From the NCBI GenBank assembly GCA_050260275.1, contig JBLNBX010000240.1, positions 1-48,380 of the forward strand: 48,380 nt of DNA. The letters are read 5' to 3'. Each line of letters opens with the position of its first letter. Within the stretch, counting starts at the first letter, position 1. Positions 1 through 10,923 of this stretch are shown here, in pieces. The position numbers and the translations under genes are program-made. This stretch comes from DATMXS01 sp050260275. GTDB lineage: Bacteria; Acidobacteriota; Terriglobia; Bryobacterales; Bryobacteraceae. Below the pieces are notes generated by a model that saw only the letters and a program-made list of their open reading frames with translations, did no database searches and was not told the DNA's origin.

Positions 1-399
1 CGCCGCGCCTACGAAGATCGCCTCGATCTGCGGTGCGTTCCAGAGGAGCAGAATGCCCCAGCCCATGAAGAACGGCACGATCACGCCGAGCACCGCCACT
101 AGCGTCGCCCGGCCGCCAACCTGCGCCAGCTCGGACGCCTTCACCTCGAGGCCGACCCGGAATAGCAGGAACATAACGCCCAGTTCGGCGAGCGCGTTCA
201 GGAATTCGCCCGGTGCGATCCACCCCAACACGCTCGGTCCGATCAGGATTCCCGCCAGGATCTCGCCCACGATGCCCGGCTGCTTCAGCCGTTCGAAAAG
301 CTCGCCAAACAGCTTCGCCGCGCCGAAAACTATGAACATCTCGAGCGGAAGCCTCGCAGCCTCGCCCGTCGCGGCCAGCAGGCAGAAATCGGTCGTCAC
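1..399 (-). CDS. Cation/proton antiporter, CPA2 (KefB/NhaS-like) family, N-terminal part
   Basis: Reading the minus strand from a GTG at 399 gives 133 codons open to the window edge, so the C-terminal part lies outside. The protein has hydrophobic helices with the family signature of an early helix (KQPGIVGEILAGILIGPSVLG) followed by the helix containing ELGVMFLLFRVGLE, which in CPA2 exchangers form part of the ion path. It should exchange Na+ or K+ for protons at the inner membrane. A TAA lies in frame 21 bases upstream of the GTG and no ATG occurs before residue 22, so GTG is the only start that keeps the first helix. No clear Shine-Dalgarno is visible. The ion specificity cannot be told from this part. 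Confidence 0.8.
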   Translation of the reverse strand, partial: MTTDFCLLAATGEAARLPLEMFIVFGAAKLFGELFERLKQPGIVGEILAGILIGPSVLGWIAPGEFLNALAELGVMFLLFRVGLEVKASELAQVGGRATLVAVLGVIVPFFMGWGILLLWNAPQIEAIFVGAA

Positions 400-617
400 T
401 GGTTCACCACGTCCGGTTTAACCACCAATTTCCATTTGTAGCAAACTTGCGCACGGAACTCGGATCAGCCGCTCTGGACGGCGCTGCTGCTGGAAGCAGC
501 GCAGGCTCGGGAGGAATCGGGCGGACTCTCAATCTGCGGTTGCCAGCCACAGGGACGCAGCACGCCCGATCCGCTGCTCGTGCGTAGAACCGGCCTCTGG
601 CGGAGCGGCCGGGCGGT

Positions 618-1565
618 CTATTGGGAGGTTGCGCGCGAAAACGCCGCGGACTCGTTTTGTGGAATCTCCGGGCTTGCGTAATAACCGGTGCGCGTGCGCA
701 CCGTTGGGCGGTTCTTTCCGTCCACAGTCACCTTGATGCGCCGGTAGGTTCCGTCCAGCTCCTGTCTGTGAGGCGAGTAGGCCAGCACGTACTGGTTGCG
801 AATGTCCTTCGCGATGTCCAGCGCGTACTGGAAGATGTCGTCGACGTGCTGCGGGAAGAACGCCTGGCCGCCGGTGGCTTCGGCGATCGTGGTCAACGCG
901 CGCTTGGCGCGCTTGGCCTCGCGCCCGCCCTCTTCGTCGAGCAAGCCGATGGTATACACGATCACCTCGCGGTTCTGCGCCTTCTGGACGAGCCGCTCGA
1001 GCGTGATCTCGCTGGTGTTGTCGTTGCCGTCGGTGACGACGATCAGGACCTTCTTATCCCTCTTCGCCTTGGCCTTGAGGTGGTCCATCGATGAATCGAT
1101 CGCGTCGCGCATGGCCGTCCCGCCGCGCGAATCGATCTGTCTCAGGCCCTCCTCAAGGACCTTGAGGTCGTTCGTGAAGTCCACGTCCAGCCAGGCTTCG
1201 TCGTTGAAGTTGACGATGAAAACCTCGTCGTTGCGGTTGGACGCTTTCACCAGCCCGAGCGCGGCCCGCTCCACCTGCCGCCTCTTGTCGCGCATGGAGC
1301 CGCTATTGTCGATCACGATGCCCATCGAGACGGGCACGTCCTCGCGCCGGAAGATCCGCAGGCTCTGCTCCACGCCGTCTTCGTAGACCTTGAACGCACT
1401 CTGGGGCAGGTTTGTGAGGAACTCGCCCTTTCTGTCCACCACGGTGGCGTGCAGCACTACCAGCCTCGCGTCGCTGCGGTAGATAGGATTGCCTTCCTGA
1501 GCCAGCGCGGGCGCCGCGCAGGCCACAGCACATAACAGCAGGATGAAACTATTGAGTCGGTGCAT
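618..1565 (-). CDS. Secreted VWFA-domain protein, acidobacterial type
   Basis: A 315-residue protein with a signal peptide (residues 1-22, cleavage after ALA) and a von Willebrand factor A domain. The metal-binding MIDAS is complete: DNSGS at 86-90, the TAMRDAID segment near 150 and TDGND near 179. A short beta-rich region before the VWA domain (about 30-75) contains the LPQSAFKVYEDG motif typical of VWFA-related proteins that are abundant in Acidobacteriota. Such proteins are exported and probably bind a protein ligand through Mg2+; the partner is unknown. Its ATG lies 17 bases inside the end of the upstream VWA gene, so translation is probably coupled. The two paralogues share the same domain plan but differ in length and signal peptide. 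Confidence 0.88.
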   Translation of the reverse strand: MHRLNSFILLLCAVACAAPALAQEGNPIYRSDARLVVLHATVVDRKGEFLTNLPQSAFKVYEDGVEQSLRIFRREDVPVSMGIVIDNSGSMRDKRRQVERAALGLVKASNRNDEVFIVNFNDEAWLDVDFTNDLKVLEEGLRQIDSRGGTAMRDAIDSSMDHLKAKAKRDKKVLIVVTDGNDNTSEITLERLVQKAQNREVIVYTIGLLDEEGGREAKRAKRALTTIAEATGGQAFFPQHVDDIFQYALDIAKDIRNQYVLAYSPHRQELDGTYRRIKVTVDGKNRPTVRTRTGYYASPEIPQNESAAFSRATSQ

Positions 1566-2562
1566 AATAGCCGAGCCGCCAGAAGGCCCTGAGGGGCGGA
1601 AGCCCCTTGGGCTGTACGAGCTTTACCTGAACGTGGCGGTACTTGCCATCCCGTTCCCGGTTCGAGGGCGCGTACCCGAGCACGTACTGGTTGTGGAGCT
1701 CTATGCCGATTCTGGCCGCCACGTCGGGCAGCTCGTTCAGGTTTTCTACAGGGAAATGGTGCCCGCCGGTCTGTTCTGCGATCTCGCTCAACAGACTCGG
1801 CCCCGAGAGTTCCTCGGGGGTGCGGCCTCGCGAAGCCAACGGCTCGAAGATTCCGATGCCGTAGATCTGGACATCGGCCTCCCGCACCAGGTTTTTGATC
1901 TCGCTCTCCGTGTACCGGCTGGAGTTATCGCCGCCATCCGAGATGATCACCAGCGCCTTGCGCGGGTTATTGGCTTTCTTCATCTCGTGCAGGGCCAGGT
2001 ACACGGCGTCGAGCAGCGCCGTGCGGCCCTTGGACTGGACGAACGTCAGGCGGTTCTGAATCTCCTCCGTATCCCGCGTCAACCCGTGGCTCAGCTCCGG
2101 CCGCTCGTTGAACTGCACCAGGAAGAACTCGTCCTCCGGGTTGGCCGTTTTCATAAGCTGCGCCACCGCCTGCCGGGACTTCTGGAGCTTGGTCCCCATG
2201 CTGCCGCTGGAATCGAATACCAGGCCCATGGTTATGGGGGCGTCCTCGCTCGAGAAGTGGGTGATGTTCTGCTCCACCTTGTCCTCGAACACCCGGAAGT
2301 GTTCCTTCTCGAGGCCGGTAACGAAGCGGTTGAGCGGGTCGGTTACGGTCACGGGGATCTGCACGATCGTCGTGTCGATCCTCAGCGTGCGTCCCGGCGG
2401 AGTATCGCTTTCAGATGGCGTGGGGCGCGCACGGGGTTCGATGTTAACTCGCGGCTGTTGCGGTGCGACCTTATCCTCGCCGGCACTAAGCGGTACTACC
2501 GCCGCCAGCGCGAGGCCCATGATGCTGCAAACTGTTGACTTCAAAGCCACTTTCGCAACCAT
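1549..2562 (-). CDS. Secreted VWFA-domain protein, acidobacterial type (paralogue)
   Basis: The frame is open from 2781, but the ATG at 2562 is chosen: it is preceded by GAGGGG about 8 bases upstream and begins a clear signal peptide ending near AGE (residue 29). The resulting 337-residue protein has a proline-rich spacer, the segment with EKEHFRVFEDKVEQ that precedes the VWA domain in this family, and an intact MIDAS (DSSGS at 117-121, GRTALLDAV, SDGGDN). The C-terminal NQYVLGYAP segment has its counterpart in the downstream gene (NQYVLAYSP), so the pair arose by duplication. It is the first gene of a two-gene unit with the 618-1565 gene. The function is probably extracytoplasmic protein binding, with no ligand known. 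Confidence 0.88.
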   Translation of the reverse strand: MVAKVALKSTVCSIMGLALAAVVPLSAGEDKVAPQQPRVNIEPRARPTPSESDTPPGRTLRIDTTIVQIPVTVTDPLNRFVTGLEKEHFRVFEDKVEQNITHFSSEDAPITMGLVFDSSGSMGTKLQKSRQAVAQLMKTANPEDEFFLVQFNERPELSHGLTRDTEEIQNRLTFVQSKGRTALLDAVYLALHEMKKANNPRKALVIISDGGDNSSRYTESEIKNLVREADVQIYGIGIFEPLASRGRTPEELSGPSLLSEIAEQTGGHHFPVENLNELPDVAARIGIELHNQYVLGYAPSNRERDGKYRHVQVKLVQPKGLPPLRAFWRLGYYAPTQ

Positions 2563-2759
2563 TTCGGGAATCCCCTCGCACGCGGCTGCGACTGACCTCA
2601 GTATATCACCCGACGTCCCACGTCCAATCCTTGGGATCCGTTGCGCCGCGCGGCGTAACCCGCGTCTAGTCCTGTGGACGCGTAACGGCGCGCCTGCGGT
2701 ACACGCGGGGCGCGAACGGCGGGCGGGCGCCCCTCCGCGGTGGGGACGGCTCGCCGGGC

Positions 2760-3549
2760 ATGCTATCATCGTATGTGCCACGTCGGATATTGGGCATCAT
2801 TCCGGCGCGCTTCGCATCCTCGCGTTTTCCGGGAAAAGTCCTCGCCACTCTTGCCGGCCGTCCCGTGCTTCAGCACGTGTACGAGCGTGCAGCGTGCGCG
2901 CGGTACCTTACGGAGGTAGTGATCGCGACCGACGACGAGCGCGTGCGCGACGCCGCACGGGCTTTCGGAGCCTCCGTGCGGATGACCCGGGCGGACCACG
3001 CCTCCGGCACCGACCGCGCCGCCGAGGTCGCGAGCGCCGATAGCGCTCCCCTCGTCGTTAACATCCAGGGCGACGAACCTCTGATCGACCCCGCAGCGAT
3101 CGACGCCGCCGTCCTGGGCCTGCTTGAGGATCCGGATGCCCCTATGGGCACCCTCAAGAAGCGCATAGATGACCCCGCTGAGGTGGCCAATCCAAACGCG
3201 GTGAAGGTCGTTACGGACCGCTCCGGCAACGCGCTCTATTTCTCCCGCTCGCCAATTCCTCACATTCGCGCGGACGGCGAGCCGGCCGCCCACTACCGGC
3301 ACATCGGGCTTTATGTCTACCGGCGCGAGTTCCTGCTCGACTATCCCCGGCTGCCCATAGGTCCTCTCGAGCGCGCCGAGCGGCTCGAGCAATTGCGGGC
3401 GCTCGAAAACGGCTTCAGGATACGGGTGGTCGAGACCGATTACGATTCGGTCGGCATCGACACCCCCGGAGACCTGGCGCGGGTTTCGCAAATGTTCAAT
3501 CACGCGGGGGAGCTCCGGTCCCCCTATTCCGGCACCACAGGCGATATCG

Positions 3550-3557
<8 letters not shown>
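2760..3557 (+). CDS. kdsB: 3-deoxy-manno-octulosonate cytidylyltransferase (CMP-Kdo synthetase)
   Basis: A 265-residue nucleotidyltransferase that activates Kdo with CTP to CMP-Kdo for lipopolysaccharide inner core, in the cytoplasm. The N-terminal IIPARFASSRFPGK is the CTP-binding signature; VNIQGDEPLI (about 100-109) carries the metal-binding Asp; the region with YFSRSPIPH is also typical. Full length is slightly above the usual 245-255. The ATG at 2760 has no good Shine-Dalgarno, and a GTG at 2775 gives an N-terminus closer to the family, so the start may be five codons later. The last 8 bases overlap pyrG, the source of its CTP substrate. Confidence 0.93.
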
Positions 3558-5190
<1,633 letters not shown>

Positions 5191-5346
5191 CCGCGCCCGC
5201 CTCCGCGCCGGGCCAGGCTGATACGCACCGGGGAGGCTTCCACCCGGCGCCGCGATTTACCTTCCGGGGCGCTCGTAACGGCCACCGGGAACGCAGTTCT
5301 GGGAGGTTTCCGTGCAGCTTCGGGGGCTCTGGAGACACCCGGAAGC

Positions 5347-6912
5347 CTACCTACCCGTAGCCGCCTCGCGCCTCTTGAGTTCTTCCGCGGTTGCCCGCTT
5401 CGCTTCGTGATACTCGGCCTCGGTATTCACCGCCCAGATGTTCGCCTTGCTGGTGCGTCCCGCCACTATGTTGTCCACAGCGGTCATTGCGGTCAGCATC
5501 GAGTGATCCTGGTTATTGTACCTGTGCATGCCGTTGCGCCCGATCAGGAACAGGTTCTCGAAGCCGTCCAGATATTTCCTCAGCACGTCGAAGCGGGAGT
5601 AAGTTCCAAAGTATGCGGGATAAGTCTTCGGGACCCGGATTACCGTGGCGTCCAGGACGTCCTCCCGGTTAACAATGCCGATCCGGTCCATCTCCTCCGT
5701 GGCCAGTGCGATCATCTCCTCGTCGGACTTACGCCAGAGTTCGTCCGTCTCGTTGCAGAAATACTCCAGTCCGATCCACACCTTCTCCGGATCGGCCACC
5801 ATGTAAGGACTCCAGTTGTTGAAGATCTGCATCCGGCCCACGAGGACGTCCGGCTCCTGTATGTAGATCCAATTGTCCTTTAGGAGACCGCCCGCCGCGC
5901 CATCTTCCTTGATCCGCAGACCTTTGAGCAGCATGCCGACGGTGATGAAGTCGCGGTACACCAGGCCATTGGCAATCTCGCGCGCCTCCGGCGGAACATC
6001 GGCATCCAGGCCCCGCACGAGGTCGCGCACCGGCATGGTGGAAAAGAAGTAATCGCCCTCGAACCGCCGCGTTCCGCCGTCCTCATTCGTTGCGGTAACG
6101 GCGGTGATCCGGTCGCCGGCAGTGTGGATCTCCGTAACCGTCCAGCCCGTCAGAATGCGCCCGCCGCGCTCCTCGATCTCCTCTGCCACATACTCCCAGA
6201 GCTGCCCGGGACCGAACTTCGGGTACATGAACTGTTCGATGAGCGATGTTTCCGTGTCCTTCTGCCGTATGTCTTTCGAATCCCGCCGCACGAGCGATTT
6301 CAGGAAGTGAGCGACGGCCGTCACGAGCGACAGCCCCTTTATCCTCTGCGCCCCCCACTCGGCGCTTATGCGGTCGCATGGCACGCCCCAGACCTTCTCC
6401 GTGTAACTCTTAAAGAACGTCAGGTAAAGCTGCCGCCCGAACCGGTTGATCAGGAACTGTTCCAGCGTCTCTTCGGGTTTGATCTGGTGGACTGCCGACA
6501 ACAGGTAACTGGCACCGATCTTTATCGTTCTGGTGAGACCCAACTTACTCAGAGTGTCGGCGCTGAGCTTAATGGGATAGTCGAAGAACTTACGGAGGAA
6601 GTAAATCCGGGACTTGCGCTGTCGCACCAGCAAGACGCGGTCAGAGCTGTCCGGCCCGGATGCGCCCGCGCCCTCGAGCGGCATCACGCGCGTCCACCAC
6701 TCCATCACGCGATCCGACTTCGAGAAGAACCGGTGCCCGCCTATGTCGATACGGTTGCCCTTGTACCGCGCCGTCCGGGAGATCCCACCCATGTACCCCG
6801 TGCTCTCTATCACAACGGGCCGGATGCTGGTCCGTTCCAGGAGTTCGCGGGCTGCGGTGAGCCCTGCCGGCCCGGCGCCGATGATGATTGCTGTCATGCC
6901 GCTTCCGCTCAC
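5347..6912 (-). CDS. FAD-dependent oxidoreductase, UDP-galactopyranose-mutase/amine-oxidase-like
   Basis: A 521-residue flavoprotein. The GTG at 6912 is chosen because GGAGGA lies 7 bases upstream; an ATG five codons on (6897) is the alternative. The N-terminal Rossmann motif IIGAGPAGLTAA (FAD binding) is followed by GGISRT and GGHRFFSKS, the pattern found in UGM-like and protoporphyrinogen-oxidase-like proteins. The C-terminal second FAD segment (LFLIGRNGMHRYNNQDHSM) keeps the polar NNQDHS stretch seen in UGM-like enzymes. Relatives of this group often sit in polysaccharide or lipid-glycan gene sets, but no such set is next to it here. The substrate is unknown. It follows the hydrolase-CHAT gene on the same strand after 185 bases. 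Confidence 0.75.
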   Translation of the reverse strand: MSGSGMTAIIIGAGPAGLTAARELLERTSIRPVVIESTGYMGGISRTARYKGNRIDIGGHRFFSKSDRVMEWWTRVMPLEGAGASGPDSSDRVLLVRQRKSRIYFLRKFFDYPIKLSADTLSKLGLTRTIKIGASYLLSAVHQIKPEETLEQFLINRFGRQLYLTFFKSYTEKVWGVPCDRISAEWGAQRIKGLSLVTAVAHFLKSLVRRDSKDIRQKDTETSLIEQFMYPKFGPGQLWEYVAEEIEERGGRILTGWTVTEIHTAGDRITAVTATNEDGGTRRFEGDYFFSTMPVRDLVRGLDADVPPEAREIANGLVYRDFITVGMLLKGLRIKEDGAAGGLLKDNWIYIQEPDVLVGRMQIFNNWSPYMVADPEKVWIGLEYFCNETDELWRKSDEEMIALATEEMDRIGIVNREDVLDATVIRVPKTYPAYFGTYSRFDVLRKYLDGFENLFLIGRNGMHRYNNQDHSMLTAMTAVDNIVAGRTSKANIWAVNTEAEYHEAKRATAEELKRREAATGR

Positions 6913-7097
6913 GACGGTGTCCTCCGGGCATCGAAGGCCATTCGATTAAGCGCGCGGCAGCATTCGGCCGGGCGCAGTGTTCGCCGCCATATTACCGAAA
7001 CGGGGACCGCGGTGTACGCTTTCTGGCTCCGCTGGCCGTGGGCGTTCACCTCCTGGTTTGGCGTAGACCAGCGGGACGTGGCGGGCGCGCGGGCCTG

Positions 7098-10000
7098 CTA
7101 TCTATCTGCTGCGGATGCCCCGGCCGCCGCCACCACACGCGTGTACGGGTTGCCGTAGTGCTGGTAGGCGCCCCAGCTCGCGATGCCGTTCGCGAGGTTG
7201 AAGATGCGCGCGCGCGCTTCGCGCATGGCAGCGTGCGCCGGTTGGGGAGCGCGTCCATCCAGGCCCAGGAGGCACGTATAGAACGTCCTGGCGAACTCCA
7301 GCGCCGCATCGTCGTTGACGGGCCAGCCGGTGCAGATGAAGTCCCTCACGCCGCGCGCGAAGAACGACTCTGCGAAGCTTGGCGCCATCCCCGGCGAGCG
7401 GCTGCCCGCACGGTCAGGCGTCACGCCCGACTCGCACGCGTTCGCGAAAACGAACGCCGGGACCCGGTCCACCCTGCTCAGTTCGTTAGCGGTCAGCCGC
7501 GTGCTTCCTGAGAACACCCACCCCGATTCCGTGGGGTGCTCCGCGTCGTAGGCGCAGTGGCCGGCGTAGTGCAGGATGTCGTACTCGCGGAGCAGCAACT
7601 CCTGCATCACGCGGGTGCGGGTGGCCTGCTCCGGGCCGATCAGCGCGCAGATCTCGACCTCGGCGGCGCGCCGGGCCGGCGCCGGTTTCGCCAGTTCCTG
7701 CTCCCTGAAGCGGCTGAAGAGTTCGCGCACCAGTTCGCCTTCACGCGCCGCTCCGGGCAGCCGCGCGTCGCACGCTCCGTCTGCCACAATCAGAACGCGC
7801 AGAACGCGGCTGGCCGCCGGGAACGGTTCCGGCGGCGGAGCAAACGGCGTCCGCAACTGCCGCGTCAGCCCGCGATGTATTCCCAGGAACGCGCCCGCCG
7901 GGGTTCCCGCGCCAGGCTGCGCGATCATCTCCCAGGGGACGCGCGCGGCGCTCGAGTCGCAGGTCACGACGAGCGGGTGAGCGGTGGAAAGTTCGTTCCG
8001 GAGGTCTGCCGGGAACAGCAGCTTCAGCAGGTACTGCCCGAGGCGCCATTGCTCGGCGGCGTCGCAGGCGGCGGCGAGCGCGTTGTTGGCCTCCTGCACC
8101 AGGCCGGGGTCGAGCGCGATGCACCGCTCCGGGACAGAAGCCGTCCGCGTCACCGCGCCGTAGCGGTAGACGTGCCCTTCCATATCCACCGTTAGCCGCG
8201 TCGGGTAGGCGCTGTTGATCTGCTCCTCCCAGCCCTCCGACTTTGCGAGCACAGCGGCCCTCGCCCGCGCGGCGGCTTCGGCGGCGGCCGGCTCGATCAA
8301 CTCCTCCTCCGGAGGTCCCGTCACCTCGAGAGTCACGCCAGCCACCGGTTCCGGCTCGATAGCGGCAAGCGCGCGGCGCATTTCCAGGAGCTTGCATGCG
8401 TCAGTCTCGACCAACGTGATCGTTGCCAACCGGCCGCTGCCCGCGCGCGGCTCCGCCAACGCGGCTCGGATGCCGTCGATCCACGCCGCAACCGCTTCTC
8501 GGGTGGACAGGTTGCCCTCTCCCGAACCGATCAGCACCGCCGCAAGATGCCGTTTTCCGAGCGCGCTGAGCGACCAGACCAACTCCCGGATGGCCATTGC
8601 CAGCTCCGGAGCCCCACAGCGGCCGGGATAGCCTAGGCCCGCAACTGCGATCAGGCGCCCCGTATCGCGCGGGTCCGCAAGAAAGAACGGCTGGCCGGCC
8701 TCACCGCGCAGAATGCCGCGTTCAGCAAAGGTGGTGAGCAGCTTTGCTCCGCCCAGGGGCGCAGAAATCGCCTCGTCGAGCGCCAGTTCCGCGCCGGCCG
8801 GACGCACGCCGATGTAATGTCCCACTGCGACCGCGTCAACCGGCGGTTCGCCCGGCTCCACGTCTGCGATGGACGAGCGCGACAGCCGCATGCGGAGCGT
8901 GTTCGAAACCGCGGCGGCGCTCGCCACGGCGCAGGCCGCCGGTGAACCCTCAGGCGCCGCCCACGATCGCGGCTCCGCTGCACACGCGAATCCGCGCATG
9001 AGCAGGTCCTCAGCGCGCCGCAGGGCGGCGGCCGCCTCCTCGCTGTCCTCACCTCCCGGACGTCGCGCCGACGCCTCGAGTTGCCGGGTGAGCTCGCGCA
9101 CGGCGGCCTCTTCGGCCTCGCGCTGCAGCGCCAGCTCCTCTCGGACGGCCTCCTCATCATCGAGCCGCGTTTGTGGCGGGGCCGACGCGAGCCGGGTTGT
9201 TGAACCCGCCGCGAGGATCTCATCGAGAGCTGGCATTACGGCTTTGTCGCAGGGCAGAGCGCCGTGTTCCGCCTCGGCGTAGTAAGCCGGCACACCGTCG
9301 AGCAAGCCGAGCGAGTGAGGCACGGTCCCATCTCCGAGCCGGGTCGCTTCGTAGCCGTCGAATGAATCCAGCCGCTGCCAGTCGCGCACTCCGCTGTACG
9401 TGGGCTGGCGGCAGCCGGCGATGTAGACAAGGCGGGAAGGGTCGCTCGTCGAGGCATCGGAGGCAAGCTCTTCGTGGAACGCGCGGGCGGCATCGAGCTG
9501 CGCCTGGTCCACCGAAACAGGCGAAAACGTTGCGCTCGAATACAGCGGCTCGGCGCCCGGCATGCGCAGCGGCGACGGCAGCATCTGGTAAATGCCAGTG
9601 AACGTCTTCGCCACTTCGATCAGCTCGCGCAGGCTGTGGAACAGGTCCAGCAGCGCCAGCTTGCGCAGGTTGTCGTTCAAACCGAACAACATCTGAGGAA
9701 CCGCAAATGAGCCGTGGTTCGGGGTACCCAGCATTACCAGCCGTCCTCCGCGAGCGCCGTTTCCCTTCGCGTCCCACATGGCGCGCCAGAGCTGTGGGTG
9801 GTGACGGATGAACATGCGCGCGACAAGGCCGCCCATCGAGTGCGCCACCAGATGCACGTGTTCGCCGGGCTTGAACCACTCGCGGATTCGCAGCGCGAGT
9901 GTGCGGGCGCTCTCGCGCACGTCGAGCCGCCAGTCGAACCAGTAGGCGTGCGTGTTCCAGCCCTGCGCCATCAGCGACAGGAGCAGCTCGCCGTAGTAGC

Positions 10001-10355
10001 GCTTCAGAATGCCCGTGGCGGCGATGCGCCTCACGCTCGCTCCACCGGCCAGCGGCAGCAGCGAGAACCCGCCGCACAGTATCCGGAGCAACTTCAGCCA
10101 CACCGCGCGCGGCTGCGCGTCGGTTTCGTACTCGGTGAGCTCGCCGCCCATGATGCCGTGGAGCACAACCACGTTCCCCCGCGCACCGGACCGCATCCGA
10201 GCCTCGGCTGCGCGCTCGCGCATGCGCTCAAAGGCGTCCGGTCCCAGCCGGGCGCGAAGCGCGCGCGTCTCCTCCGGCCCCGCGCTCAAGAGCGCGTCGG
10301 CGAACTCCGCTGCGTCGAATCGTTCGATGCCCCGAATGAATACCTTCTCGTCCAC
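7098..10355 (-). CDS. Alpha/beta-hydrolase (LCAT-like lipase fold) fused to C-terminal CHAT protease
   Basis: The frame opens at 10421, but GTG at 10355 is preferred because AGGAGA sits 5 bases upstream; this gives 1085 residues. The first half is an alpha/beta-hydrolase: HGIMGGEL at 66-73, nucleophile elbow AHSMGG with Ser173, Asp342 in GDGTVP and His364 in AEHGA, the order and spacing of an LCAT/PGAP1-like lipase triad. Residues about 398-450 are Glu/Arg-rich and probably helical. A middle alpha/beta region (about 505-635) contains VGHYIGVRP, VAGLGYPG and VLIGSGEGNLS and may be macro-like. The C-terminal third (about 790-1075) is a CHAT domain with His933 in HYAGH and Cys974 in NACESG, the caspase/separase-type dyad. 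No signal peptide or membrane helix is obvious, so a cytoplasmic protein is likely. Both active sites look intact. The function is not known; a two-enzyme effector is an inference. Confidence 0.9.
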   Translation of the reverse strand: MDEKVFIRGIERFDAAEFADALLSAGPEETRALRARLGPDAFERMRERAAEARMRSGARGNVVVLHGIMGGELTEYETDAQPRAVWLKLLRILCGGFSLLPLAGGASVRRIAATGILKRYYGELLLSLMAQGWNTHAYWFDWRLDVRESARTLALRIREWFKPGEHVHLVAHSMGGLVARMFIRHHPQLWRAMWDAKGNGARGGRLVMLGTPNHGSFAVPQMLFGLNDNLRKLALLDLFHSLRELIEVAKTFTGIYQMLPSPLRMPGAEPLYSSATFSPVSVDQAQLDAARAFHEELASDASTSDPSRLVYIAGCRQPTYSGVRDWQRLDSFDGYEATRLGDGTVPHSLGLLDGVPAYYAEAEHGALPCDKAVMPALDEILAAGSTTRLASAPPQTRLDDEEAVREELALQREAEEAAVRELTRQLEASARRPGGEDSEEAAAALRRAEDLLMRGFACAAEPRSWAAPEGSPAACAVASAAAVSNTLRMRLSRSSIADVEPGEPPVDAVAVGHYIGVRPAGAELALDEAISAPLGGAKLLTTFAERGILRGEAGQPFFLADPRDTGRLIAVAGLGYPGRCGAPELAMAIRELVWSLSALGKRHLAAVLIGSGEGNLSTREAVAAWIDGIRAALAEPRAGSGRLATITLVETDACKLLEMRRALAAIEPEPVAGVTLEVTGPPEEELIEPAAAEAAARARAAVLAKSEGWEEQINSAYPTRLTVDMEGHVYRYGAVTRTASVPERCIALDPGLVQEANNALAAACDAAEQWRLGQYLLKLLFPADLRNELSTAHPLVVTCDSSAARVPWEMIAQPGAGTPAGAFLGIHRGLTRQLRTPFAPPPEPFPAASRVLRVLIVADGACDARLPGAAREGELVRELFSRFREQELAKPAPARRAAEVEICALIGPEQATRTRVMQELLLREYDILHYAGHCAYDAEHPTESGWVFSGSTRLTANELSRVDRVPAFVFANACESGVTPDRAGSRSPGMAPSFAESFFARGVRDFICTGWPVNDDAALEFARTFYTCLLGLDGRAPQPAHAAMREARARIFNLANGIASWGAYQHYGNPYTRVVAAAGASAADR

Positions 10356-10923
10356 TCGAATCTCCTGTCGTGTATCGCCGGGCGGTAACTGGGCCGCGCC
10401 GCGTGCGGTACAAACCTTCACGCCTCAATAGGGCATTGGGGCCCGCCCAACGCCGGCCCATTCCCATAAGCGCTTGTAAACAGGAGGGATATTTCCAGTT
10501 GCAGCGTGTCAATGCGCCCGTGCCGATTTGCGATCGGGGGAATGTGATCCGAAGCCCGCCTCGCGCGCTCGAGCCGCGGCAGATAGCAGTCGGCGGTCGT
10601 CTCAACCCGGTGAAGAGGCTCGGCGTTGCATCAAGCGCAGGGCCTCTATGCACACCCCGGCAGTGGGTGTCATACCCGGTCGGTTGGTACTATGGTCCTC
10701 AAGGGGTAGAGCCGCCGGTGGGCCGATATGCCTTACTGTATCGGCTTCCCAAAATTCGGAGTCCACCGTCCCGATCTGAGCGTAACTGGCGGTAAAATAG
10801 GCAAATCGACGATCTGGGCTGCCGCTAACGGAAGTGGAATCAAAGTTGCTCGGCACCGCAGTGGAGAAGTGCAGGGCTAAGTGTCCGCCCGGCGACAGGG
10901 GTAGTACGGAACGGCAGATCCGG
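10356..10923. other. Divergent intergenic region between the hydrolase-CHAT and histidine kinase genes
   Basis: About 570 bases without a supportable gene. The frames that cross it give arginine- and proline-rich translations with no family resemblance. It must carry promoters for both flanking genes, but no convincing -35/-10 pair was found. A TAAAAT at about 10793 could be a -10 for the kinase gene, but no matching -35 lies at the right distance. Confidence 0.5.

Noticed and set aside
5191..5346. Intrinsic terminator between pyrG and the convergent FAD gene
   Set aside because: Only distant short complementary pieces (aggcttcc and ggaagcct, about 100 bases apart) and no T-run were found.
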